A program made the translations under genes and the position numbers. This document shows, one piece after another, positions 21,426 to 33,665 of a stretch of DNA of 64,000 nt (its first letter is position 1; every line of letters begins with the position of its first letter). This DNA comes from Henckelia pumila (taxonomy: Eukaryota; Streptophyta; Magnoliopsida; Lamiales; Gesneriaceae), in NCBI RefSeq assembly GCF_033568475.1, contig NC_133123.1, forward strand, positions 17,904,622 through 17,968,621, read 5' to 3'. Below the pieces are notes generated by a model, which saw nothing but the letters and a program-made list of their open reading frames with translations, ran no database searches and was not told the DNA's origin.

Positions 21426-24400
21426 TTACACTAGACAGCCTTTGAAACCTTTTCTCAGCGCAGTTTCATCCAAATTCTTTCCAATGAAGACGAGCTTGTT
21501 TACCCTTTCCTCATCTGGCGCCCAATCCTTGCCTGGGCAGCCATCGAAAATAGAATGCACCGCCTGAAAAAAAAATTGAAGAAACACGTACAATGGCATA
21601 GATGTAGATTAAGTTTATATGAAGCAACCAATTGTGGTGTTCATGTATTGCCATATTGGTCTGATCGTGAATATATTAGAACCTGGAAAACATAACGTTG
21701 CTCGGAGTCAGTGACTGACAATATTCCTTTCATTCGGTAGAGGTCATCGCCTTTCTCTTCTACCAGCCGTTCAAGCCAGTCATCAAACTAAATCACCACA
21801 TTAAATAAAACTAGGAATCTAGAATTCAAGATAATGTAATAATGCATCAAGTAATGAGGATTCTTTACAAAAAGCTATAACTACTATTTTACTCGCACGA
21901 ATCTTGGTCAATTTTGGTTCGAGGTGTATGGACAAATGTAGTTTTGGAGTAACATTAGAAACGAGTTAAGCACTTACATAATCGAGATCTAAGGTTCCCT
22001 CGGAAACAATACTGACACTGGAAACAGCAGAGTCGTGAACATGATTGTGATGATGATGATGATGTTCTGTTAGAAAAAAGGTGCACGAGTTATAACAATG
22101 AGATGAGCGGAGAGGGTAATAATATTTTGAACAGTTGAACATAATGCCTTCGAAACATACCCAAGATAGCAATGTAAAAATTCTCGAAGTATAGAAAACT
22201 CCGAATTTCACATGTTTTCTAATCTCGTTCCACAGGAATCGTTACAACCACACTTTTATAAACTAAAAATATTCTATAAATATACTTGAAAATATCTCAA
22301 AGATAAACTTTGTACGCAAACACAAACCCTAGCACTATGATAGTCCTTAGCCTAAGCTAGTAACAATACTCGACCCAAAATAAAATAATAGAATGAATCC
22401 TATGTCTTGCCTCCCTCGCATTTATTTTTACCACTCTCGCATAGGCCTCTCCTAAAACAGCCCACTAAATCCCTTGACCAAGGGTCTTAATAGTGTCACA
22501 TGAAAATTGCAGATTCCAAATGGACGTAACAAGTCGAAATAACACATTGCGAGATTTTATTACAAAAACATTACCACAAAAATCCAGGGTGTGAATATAT
22601 TTTTACAAGATATTAAAATCAATTGCAGAAGTATTATTTGTACAACAAAGAGGACAGCATTAAAAAACACGGAGATCATAAAAGTATCTTGTTTTTTCGC
22701 TAGCTTTCCTTTTCTTCAACTTCAAAAAGAAAATGACAGGAATGAAGAAAAACGAGTCATTAATAAGAATAAACCAAGTTATAGAACAAACCACCATGTC
22801 CATTTTCATGTTGATGAGAACAATGAGAATCATCTGTTTTAATTTCAGATTCAATTCTGCAAAACAAGATACATTTTTTAAACATCAGAGAAATTATTTG
22901 ATCACCATAACTGATTAAAATAGCCAACGCCTTGGTCAAGAAAGATGCAACACATAAGGAAAAAGAAGGCACTGTGCAGATATATCATCCGTTAAAAAAT
23001 ACCTGTCAAGATCATAACCTCCCACTCCCAAAACAAAGTCCATGTCAACTACACCATATTTAGCTTTTTTAATTTGTGCCACTCCATTGATATGCTGAAA
23101 AGTTGAACAAAATCATGCTTGAAGAATTAAACAGAAAACAACTGTTACAATTAAAAGAAATCTAAAAATAAAAGAAAATTACCATAGTTTTAATTACCAG
23201 CTTTCAATTATTAGTTTCATTCACTCCAAACCATGAAAGACAATGACCAAGAAGAAATAGCTGAATTAAATAATAACAGGTCCTCGAGAAAAGTTGAAAG
23301 CATTGTGAAGTTCTTAGAACAGGGCATTAATGCCAGAAACTTTTCTTCCAGGTCAGATTCTGTAAAGTTGAGTTAATATATGTCGACCAATCCCGAATAC
23401 ACAGTTTTGCTCGAGGATAAAAGTCACTTACCTTAATCCTCCTTGTTACTTCCTCCACATCAGCATCACTCGCCAAATCTATCTGTCAACATCATCAACT
23501 GAATAGCATGAGGATAAAACCGAGAATTTATCAGGTCTTTCACCGTCAGTAGCTATGCTGGTTAAGAAATAATTTAGCCCTGTTGAAATTAACAGTACAG
23601 TATACGCACCTTGTTTAAGATAATACGATCTGCATAAGCAATTTGTTCCACAGCCTCGTTCACCACAAACCTAGGTTTTACTTCATTCAAATGTTTCATG
23701 GCATTCACAGAGTCAACTAGAGTGACAACTCCATCAAGTTTTACATTCCGTGAAAGCAGTTCGTCACTACAAAATGTTTCAATAACAGGACCAGGTTTTG
23801 CAAGACCTGGACAGCAAGAAACGTCAATTAACTACCAGATTTTATTGGTCACAATCGAGGTATAATGGCAAACAATATAGCTTTTGTACAGATCAAAATT
23901 AATCGATTGACATATCAATCCATCCAGAATAGCAAAACCTTAATGATACTTAAAAATAAACGGGTGAAAAAATCATAGAAAGACAAAGGAACCAACAAGA
24001 AAGAACAGCAATCCAGATTGTTCGTGCTTTGGTTAGACCATCAACTTCAGCATGTGCAAGTATATATATATATATATATAAATCATTACAGTTCGACATT
24101 TACAGACCTGTTGTTTCTATCACGATGTGGTCGAATTTGTCTCGCTTCTTCTTAACCAACTCCAAAAGCATTTTGACAAGATCCCCGCGTACAGTACAGC
24201 AGAGACAACCATTATTTACCATAATAATATCCTCGTTGGATGATGAATGATTGGCTACTAATGAACTATCAATATCAACTTCACCAAACTGCACCAATAT
24301 GTACACAAAATTATAAGCAGTAAATAACGGGACTTTAACATACAGTAAAAGTGGTAATTCATGCTAAATATCACAATCAAAACAAGTTGCTACGCATGGG

Positions 24401-25491
24401 ATTGCTGAACAACAAAGACAGTTCTTAGAAACATTTATTTCCTGCCAATTGGAATTCTAAAATTTTAGAGCTTGTTGAACAGCGACCGCTCTTCACTTTC
24501 ATGGAACATCCAAATTGTTACCCGAACTCAGAGGAAAAGAAAAAAACAAAGATGATCCAATGAATATGGATACTTGATCCACTAATTCCTCATGTAATAA
24601 TCCGTTTTTTTAAGAATTCTGTTGTGAAAGTAATATAATCTTAATCATATATTAAACTGCTTCAGCACATAAAAAAGTTACTGGAATACCTCATTTTCAA
24701 TGACCGCAATCCGCTTTCCATGCTGAGACGTCAATATATGATTCAAAAGGGTAGTCTGCACAGCATGCAAACAACAGAAATTTTATGTCCATTATATATC
24801 AGCGGGCAAAAAAAATAATAATAATACACAATCGCATAGGCTCAGGCTCAGCTTAAAAGGCACCCAAACTCCCATACACTAACTAACGATTCATTCAGAG
24901 CATGAACACAAACATCTTGTGAAAAAAACGCTAAAACTTTCTCAAATGTAAGTCCAAGAAGTTTAATCACAGAAAGGAAAACCTCCTAGTTAAACAATAC
25001 CCTACGAACCCAATAAACCAATTGCCTGAAAACAAATAAAAACCGAACCTTCATCCATAAATAATAATTTACTCCGCATGAAAATTTCATTCCTGGCCAC
25101 TTTCTACCAGGAAAACAGTAACCGGATACTCAGAACAACAAAGATCTCTTCTTTCTTAATTCAATCTCCTGAAATGACACGTGCTTGAGCTTGAGAACAG
25201 TCCATTTACCTTTCCAGAGCCCAGAAATCCGGTGATGATGGTGGCAGGAATTCGATTATCGAGATTCAAGGCAGCAGCGACAGATGAATTCAGGTCTTGA
25301 GTGATGAGCTCAGACGCATCGGTGGAGAAATTTCTTCCACGGAAATTTACTCCAGATCGGGAATAGGATTCAAGGTGAAGAAGAGATTGTAGGGTTGCTA
25401 CGAAAGAATGATCAAAACGACATTGGAATAGGGCGCGGGAGACGGTTCTGGATGTCGTTTTGGAGAGCAAACATGTGAGAGCAGTGGCCAT
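21426..25491 (-). CDS. COBW/Zng1-family (COG0523) zinc-binding GTPase, organelle-targeted
   Basis: G3E P-loop GTPase of the COG0523 group, thought to deliver metal (Zn in characterised Zng1 proteins) to client enzymes. Ten coding exons, high to low: 25491-25210, 24755-24690, 24288-24108, 23806-23610, 23482-23432, 23094-23003, 22856-22795, 22066-21978, 21787-21683, 21563-21426; they sum to 1263 nt (420 residues) in one frame. Motifs: Walker A GFLGSGKTT across the exon 1/2 junction (about 88-96), metal-binding GCLCC (143-147), IETTGLAKP, guanine-specificity NKID (241-244), a His-rich loop HCSHQHENGHGEHHHHHH (about 300-317) and the CobW C-terminal domain (about 335-420). The N-terminus MATALTCLLSKTTSRT is Arg/Ser/Thr-rich with RNFST, suggesting a mitochondrial (or plastid) presequence. 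An in-frame Met at 25602 would add 37 residues; 25491 is preferred because it starts a typical transit peptide. Confidence 0.93.
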
Positions 25492-25604
25492 TGAATTTTG
25501 ATGGAGAATCTCTCTGGAAGGAAGGGAGCTCAAAGCCTTGTTAAACCCTAAGCTAGAGGTTTTACGATCGTGAACAGCACGCGCATTTAAAATATTTTTC
25601 ACAA

Positions 25605-26812
25605 AAAATAATAAAATTTAAATACGTTGTAACATTTTTTTACTTTTTTTACAAAATGACCCGAGTTTCAGAAAACCTGAAATAAAATTGATTTTGGATT
25701 TTATAACTGCAAAATTTAATGTGTGTGTGGAAGCATTTGGCGGGATTTTATGATATTAATTATTCAAAATATTTTCAAATTGATTGGAATTATAGGAAAT
25801 TATAAAATATATGAGGATAAAATATGTAAAAATTTTAGAATTTGAAAAAGTTGTCAGAAAACTATAATATAAAGTTATTTTATCATGCGAACTAAACAAG
25901 ATTGATGCGGACAATAATTGATTACTAATAAATCAGCGAGATTCAAGATTTTTAATTGAGTTATTTATTTATCAAATTAAAAAATTAAATATTTTATTAA
26001 TTAAAACATGACACCCATCATATACTATATTACATATAAATTTTTAATTAGATATATGACAGACCATTTTTAATAAACAACTTATTTTCCCCCAAAAAAT
26101 ATAAAATTCTTCCCTTAGCATTTGATAATTGGAATGGGAAATTATAAAGATTAGTTATCGATTCAATTTGTCTTTATAATCGGACCATATGAATGCCTTC
26201 AAATTTCCATGAGCTTGGAGAGAAAGCATAGGAAAAGCAATAGACTGGATTTGAATCACATTTAAGATCAACTTATTACAATTTTGAAAGTTTCAATATT
26301 CACTCCGGCTCCTCTAAACCTAATCTCATACCTACCTCGACCCATATCTAGAGTTAACCAATTATACCACTCAAACCTGCTAAATTTATCAAACTAAGGT
26401 AGTGTTTGGACAACTTCTAGAAAACACTTCTCATCTTGTCGTTAACAAAATTTCACAAAATTTCAAATTGTTAATGAAAAACTGAAAAATGGTTCCTAAA
26501 AGCTCTCTCAAACACTGCTTAAACAAGTTGGAGATGGGTAGAATATCAATTACCAAACTCCTCATACTAGTTTGGATACAAAATTTAAGAAAATATTATA
26601 TGTACAATCGACATTATACACTACTTTTAAATTTCAAAGTTATCCCAAATGTTGGGGAAAAAAATAATTTTTAAAAAAAGTTATGTTACGTATGCAATGA
26701 GAATTACACATTGGGTTAAAAAGTGCATTTGAAATTATAAAATTATCATAAACACACTTTTGAACAAAATTTTCTAAATAAAAAAAAACGGATAATTTAG
26801 TAATTTTAAATA
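25605..26812. other. Upstream region of the COBW gene, AT-rich
   Basis: Contains the promoter side of the minus-strand COBW gene. No gene found. GTAGTGTTTGGACAAC near 26400 and CAAACACTGC near 26511 could be the ends of a short MITE, but no target duplication supports it. Confidence 0.45.
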
Positions 26813-26817
26813 CACTT

Positions 26818-29231
26818 TGTGGGGACTTCGGGTTGCTAATCTCATCTTAGGGTAACTAATGATTAATTAAACAATTAATCAAATATTAAAAGAACAAATA
26901 AACCAAGAGCACAAATTTTTTTTTATTAAATTCCATCACCTCGCTCGATCGGTCAAACTTCACCGATCGAGCGAGCTATAAAAATCAAGCTCTCGGTCTG
27001 CATCATTTTTGGTCTCGCTCGATCGGTCAAATTCTACCGATCGAGCGAGCAAGAAAAATCAAGTTTTCTGCCCAAGAATAACAGGCCTCGCTCGATCGGT
27101 AACATTCACCTGATCGAGCGGGCTCCTTTTCAAGAAAATGACAGCAATATTATCTTGTTGTCAAACCTTGCCTCATCAGTCCAAATGCATTCAATATAAA
27201 CTTAATTCATGGTTTATAAATTCTAAAACATGCATATCAACATGTATAAAGTTTCAAGTATCAAATCATGCATTTAATACATCAATCGAATAGCGTAAGA
27301 ACATAAAACGATAAACTACACTAAGTCTCAAAAGTGAGCTTCTAAATCACAAGTTTCATGTCAAATTCAATGCTATCTAACTACCATTCTTCAGCTTAAA
27401 ACTCGAGTCCACACTTGCTAACTCTCGCTCCCGAGCTATCAACGTCATCTCAGACTAGCTCTTGTCTCATCTGTTGCAATGCACACATACAAAACAAAGC
27501 AACAGCCGGATAAACTCCGGTGAGAAAACATTCTCAGTATAATCGACATATAAAGCGTTAAATAAATCATATCAACTCTATTTGTAACGACTCAACAATA
27601 GAGTAAATAACACATATTTCGATTAAGAATTGATTCATATTTCATCATTGCCATCAAGATTCGTATCCGATCTTGACATGGATTTCCATCTATCGTAGTC
27701 ATTCTGGACTAGAAAATAAGGTTAACCACAACCTTGGCATAGAATCAATTCAATATAGCCTCGTATCATAATCGTATCGACTCAAATCAAAGATCCACTA
27801 TCTGGGATGGATTAACAACATCAAAATCAAATCGAAACATAAACAAGTATGTGGTTTTTGCGGGACAACTCAAGAATAATCGATCTTGAGTTTCAAACTC
27901 CCTGACTCGCGATGTCGTCATTATACCTTCATATTTCTTCTGTTTTGAACGCTTCAAATCTGAAACATAGCATCAAAACATTCATATCAATCTTCATTAT
28001 AGTCAATCATTTCATAATCGAATCAAATTCAACAATATATCTTCAATCAACATCATGTCAAACCTCACTTCTTCTTCTTCGGTTTGAATTCAATGTTCTT
28101 GAGTCGTTAGCCTTCCAAACTAGTCTGAAATGGAAGAATAAGGATGCTACAACATCAGCAACATCGTAAAGAACATCTCATCTAAGTCATAGGCTATCAA
28201 ACCGGCTTCAAAATATTAATCGACGGCATAGCGACTGAAAATCGATAACCGACGACATATCGAAACCATTCGAACTTCATTTCAATATTCATTTCAACAA
28301 TAATCATCACATATCAGCTGAATAACATCATATTCCCAACATATCAGAAGTATACATTCGAGATACATGCTGTGACAACTCATGAGAAATCATACGACTT
28401 CAAATAACCGATTCGACATCGATACGGAAAGATATAGACCATCAAAATCAAGATTATGTTCAACGTCTGATCTTTCCAACATACTGATTTCGAAATATAT
28501 CAAAAACCACACAATACTTACATCAAATTGAATTCCTCGTTGCAAGGATTCCAGAAGACTTTTCGGAATTGAAATCGGACGATCGGATCAAAAGATATCA
28601 AAGTTTTAATTGTTGGAAATGGTTTGGAGCCTTTCTTCTCCTTCACTCTCGGTTTTTCTCTTCAGATAAGATGAATAATTCTGATATTTACAAGCCTTAC
28701 ACGTTTTTAAGGCAACTTGCAAGGAAATTGCATATTGCCCCCTCAACTCTTCATTAATTGCAATTTAGTTCTCGACCAATCATTTAATTCAATTTCAATC
28801 CTAAATAATTTAAGAATATTAGAATTTAAATCGAAACTCTAAATATTTCCAAATTAAAAATACTCAGATTAAAATTAAATAAATTTGGATTAAATCAATT
28901 AATCCCGGCCTTTTGCATTTTAGCTCTTCAAACTTCGATATTTGCAAATCAGTCCCTAATCGGGTTGTATCTTAAAAATTAAATCTTCTTTAATTCCCGA
29001 AACATGGAATTTAATCTTAAATTCCATAAATATTCAAATCGAATATTTATTCTTTTAATTTAAGAAGTCTCGGAATTTAATTCTCAAAATTCGTAAATTC
29101 TCAAATTAAATATTTTCGGCTCGGAAATTAAATCTATCATTTCCATAACTTCTCAAATCAATATTAGCCCATAATATGGAATTTAATTCTCAACTCCCAT
29201 AATTAATGATTTAATATTTCTGGGCCTTACA
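26818..29231 (-). repeat. Left LTR of the 9.2-kb gypsy-type element (3' LTR)
   Basis: 2414 bp, closely similar to 33666-36055. It carries three hairpins near its left end and AT-rich, repetitive TTTAAATTC/GAATTTAA words over its last 400 bases. Directly outside it (29232-29250) lies the polypurine tract on the minus strand. The frame 27912-28169 has a near-identical twin at 34757-35014 in the other LTR and is not a gene. Confidence 0.93.
26940..27121. repeat. Three hairpins in the left LTR
   Basis: Stems CTCGCTCGATCGGT / ACCGATCGAGCGAG: perfect 14-bp at 26940-26953/26962-26975 (8-nt loop) and 27014-27027/27036-27049 (8-nt loop), and an imperfect third at 27087-27100/27108-27121. They are separated by similar spacers containing AAAAATCAAG. 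Confidence 0.9.
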
Positions 29232-32200
29232 ATTCCTCCCCTCTAAGGAATGATTTCGTCCTCAAAATCGTATTCAATCGAACTATTCAATCTGATAAAC
29301 TGAATGATTATCTGAAGTAATTCTCACTTCAATCATTCAACTCTGATATTCGTATCTCATCTCTTTATTTCTTATCAGACTATTTCTTCGAATTTGCTTC
29401 TATTTTCTTGTACGTTAATTAACCGATAAGAATTCTTTCTGAGTGGTTTCTTTCCTCAATTAAGGATCTGTCGAATAATCGACTTAACTCAAAATCTTTT
29501 CACTATCTATCTCATCGGATTAAAACACGTAGGAAGAATCGACTGATACTTCCTTCACATAGATACGTGGAACAAATCAGATCCATCATATCAAGCTGAA
29601 AAGAATAAATCGTTCAATAAAATCATCAATTCTATCTGACATCTCAGTCAGTGAAATTCAGCTTCAGTGACGACTTGTTTCTTTCTTCATATTATTTCAT
29701 GCTCTGCATAGAACATATATCAAGTTTATGTTGTCATTCAGTTCATTGCTTCAAAATCAGTATTCTCATTCATATTCTGAATCTGCAAAACAACTCTGCT
29801 CTTTCTCAATTCTGAATTGAATGATGTTTCAAGAATAACTTTTCCGCTTAACTAATTAGTTTCAGCTTCAAAAGTTATATCTATCATTCAATTACTACTT
29901 TTGTTTCTTCTTCTCTGTTTTCATTTCGTACAGATTCATCTTCAAAATCTTTGTGTGTCTCAAATCAAATCTGATCGGATATCAACAATTCATGTCTGAT
30001 CTGATGTCATATACTTCGGTAGTATCATTTCAACACAAAGAAATCGGATTTCTTTTCATCATATCATCATAGCATTATCTCAAAATCGACTCAATAGTTG
30101 TTATAGGAATTATAATCATCAAGTGGCAACACATCAAGTCCAGTAATACCGAATCAGGTATTAAAGTTCTGAGAATATTCTCAACATCTGGAAAATCAAC
30201 TCAGATAATCCATCAATCGAAGAATGGTATAATGCAATCACATATAACCAACTCTCAGAACATCAGTCAATCAATCGATGCCACATTCTGTCGAATAAAT
30301 CTAAAGTCTTAATCCTGACAATAGATTTTAATCATTCCTGTAATTTCATCATATCTCTATCTTCTTCACAGCTATCTAGTCATATTTGTATCACATCTTA
30401 TACAGCGTATTCTAAAATTCTGATTAGTCTATTCGGACTATCTATTAATCAGAGTATAATATGTTGTATTCACAGATTTCAAAGTATTCAGAGCTGTTGA
30501 TAATCGGTATCATGTCAGGTAAAGTTCATTCTCGAAATTCAATTCATCTTCTCTGACTATTCTTCAATTCAAGAATAACATCTTGTACTTTCACATCCAA
30601 AAAGTACTCAGAGCCTTCTGATCGTCTGTATTACAATTCATTAGTAAACCTAATGTCTCAATTTGAAACAATAATTCTTGGCTTACTGTGACATCTCGCA
30701 CAATTCTGATCACGGATCAGTGATTTATTCGTACAGACAGATCATCTTATTCAGTAACTTCAATCAATCTGATCATAACTACCACCTGTTTATCTCATCT
30801 ATACTGCTTCATCATGGTAGTTTCATAAAATATTCTTTCAAATCATAATCTCGTAAAAGTTCTGGAGTTTCTAAACTGTCACTGAACTAATCTAGTCAAT
30901 GATTTTCAACTTCATAAGAAACTCTCTATATGTTTAACTTCGAAAACGTACTAATTCTGTTACATCTGTTTGCTTTATATTCTGATAAAACAATTATTGA
31001 ATGAATCTTAAATTCATTGTTGTGCATTTTCTTCAAAATCTGATATTTCTTTTCAGAAATATCAAGCACAATAAGATAATCAATCACAAACGAATTCATC
31101 CATTCTGATTTGAGGCTTCAATTCACATCTCAATCTGGCATTCTTTACTGAATTCTCATCGCTTCAGTTTACTTTTTGTGTTTCTTTCATCTTCTAAACA
31201 GTGCTGGCTTATTTTCAATCGAAAATCATTCTGATTGGAATATATTCGTCTGAATAGGTAAACCAGAATATACAGAAATCTAAAATCAATTCATCGAATA
31301 TCTATCTCATTCCTCATTTCCGTTTCTCTATCGAATTCTAATCACTTGATCTTATCTCAATGTGCTTTAATCCTTCCAAATCGATTCTCACTTAATTTGG
31401 ATTACAGTAATTCTAACTGTTTTAGTATCTATCTCGACACTGAAGTACATAAATTCAAAGATTAATCAATCAAATATTCATCTCGTTTCTTCGTTCTATT
31501 TCCCAATTCTTAGCAAATCATATCATTAACCCAAAAAAATTTTTCCGAAAAAATCGAATTGGAAATTCTATCAGTTACGAGCCAAAAATATTAAAATATA
31601 CTGAATGTATACATCAAACAATCAATAACTCTTGAAATTCATAATCAGGGAAACTCGCTCAAGTCAAGGTCATCCAAAGAACAATATTCTGAATGACAAA
31701 CTGCTAAGTGAAAATAACTCACTAGCATCTCAACTCAAGACGAGTAAATCAATTCAAACTCTAACAAAGAATAAGAGTCCATCAAAATCGATTGAGGTCG
31801 AATATCAAAACCTCAGAATCGATATCAAGAATTTCAAAATCATGATTTTATGATGTAATAACTTCAGTAAAATCAAATAAAAGACTCATCTGTAACTGAT
31901 TTTCATAATATCTTCTATCTTGTAAACCTCAAAAGCAGCATTCAATTCATCAATTCATCAAGTCTTTATAAAATTCCAGTTCATAACTTAAACTAAAGTC
32001 GAAATCTTACTGGAATATATCTGTCATCTCTATTCATCGGCATATCTATCAATGCTGATTTAGATCTTGAACATATCTAGTGCATCGAATATACTGATTT
32101 CAGAATATTTCTGTAATCCAACATCATATATCAAACCGAAATCACAGAATCTCAATTTGAGAGTCTATATCATATCATCATATTCATATGCACATTATGT

Positions 32201-33665
32201 TCTTGCTGATCTAATTTAATCGCTTTTATCATCAATCTTCTGATACTCTGTATCAGGTTATTGCATCATCATCTATCATGCAACCTAAACAGATATCTCA
32301 AGATGAACAAAATCATGTCTAATTCATTTCATCGAAGCAGTAGTTCCATTCTTCAGTTTAATTCACACAAAATCTCTTTTCAGATACAGAGGTAAGATAT
32401 AATAAAGCTTTCAGCTATCATATATCTCTTGCACCAATAACATAAACAGGTTAAAACAAAATAAATATGTTACCTGCAATTTCGTTCTCAGGTGCAATTT
32501 TATTCTGATCCTCTGTATACTTCTGAAACCGTTCTTCATTCAAATCATCTCAGAATCTGATTTACTTAGTAAATTGCCTAATACATCTGCCTGAACTATT
32601 TTTACACTGATCGTTAGGATATCTCCTCCCACAATGAGTGTAATAATCTCTAACATCCTCTGTATTCAGAACTAGACTAATCTGTCTAGGTTCGCTAGAG
32701 TTAGAGAATTAATTTCGTATCGTTGACTTCATATCTGCTCTAGAATAGAAATTGCAGCCAAAGTATTGATTATCGCACATACTGCAACATATCTACAATT
32801 TCATTCATTCTGCCTCGTCATTCAACTCCAGTTATTTTAGACAAAGTTATGTCTTTCAGAAAATGTTTTAGTCATCAGCATTTATTCAGACATATTCTTC
32901 GAATTCAAGCCATTAAATAATTCACTCAATCTTGAGTTTTTCATCATTTACAATTCAAAGAATCGTAATAAGCTTGAAAATTCTAATAAGGCATTCCTAA
33001 AAATTCAAAATATTCATCTTCTAGAGGGTATATTTTTTTTTCTCATCATTTCTATCTGTTGTGGCAAAGAACTATAAACAAAATTCTGTTCTAAGCACTT
33101 ACCAATAATCAATATACCTCTGCCTTCTCATCATTTCTTCATTAAAATCCACCAGCTGGTTGCTAGATTTCGAAATTGGTATTCAATCAATCTAATACTA
33201 TATTCATCTGTATCTTCGAAAAAAAAATGTGATCAACTGATCAAGGTCTTCAAGCCAACTTCTCCCTGCAATAACATCGATTCATTCGCTGATATACTAT
33301 TCTATTCAATCGAAAATACTTCGTTCAGCTGAGCAATACAGTTATGTTCAATCTGACCATACCATTCTGTTTAGTCTGGGGTGCTTACATCACCCAAAGA
33401 ACACTGTTCTCTTCGATTCTGGGTGTTTACATCACCCGGGGAAAATCTTATAACAAAATCAGTAAGAAATTCAAAAATTTACAAATCAGTGAATCAAGCA
33501 GTTGAATTTCAACGATAGATCATGTTCACATGCAATTTATCAAATCATCGAATCATCAAATCGAGTAATGCATAATCATGCAATACTATATAAAGGCATG
33601 TGACTCAATCTTCCCCGCTCAACTTCTATCTCAGTCCAAGAAACTTATGCTCTGATACCACCTGT
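29232..33665 (-). other. Interior of the 9.2-kb element, non-coding
   Basis: About 4.4 kb of low-complexity sequence dominated on the plus strand by TCAAATC, TCTGAT and ATCATAT words. Stops are frequent in all frames and no gag, protease, RT, RNase H or integrase motif is visible. A short tandem motif GGGTG.TTACATCACCC occurs twice at about 33379-33440. The frame 31632-31853 shows no conserved features. Confidence 0.7.
33649..33660 (-). other. Primer-binding site (initiator tRNA-Met)
   Basis: The reverse complement is TGGTATCAGAGC, the standard plant initiator-tRNA-Met primer site, five bases from the right LTR. Confidence 0.9.

Noticed and set aside
26400..26518. Possible MITE with GTAGTGTTTGG / CAAACACTGC ends
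   Set aside because: No target duplication and weak terminal match; chance similarity cannot be excluded.
26940..27121. Regularly spaced palindromes considered as a CRISPR-like array
   Set aside because: Only three units, spacers similar to one another, located in an LTR of a plant genome and duplicated in the partner LTR.
27912..28169. 85-codon open frame that recurs at 34757-35014 with a nearly identical protein
   Set aside because: Both copies lie at the same place in the two LTRs of one retrotransposon; the similarity is due to LTR identity, and the sequence has no recognisable protein features.
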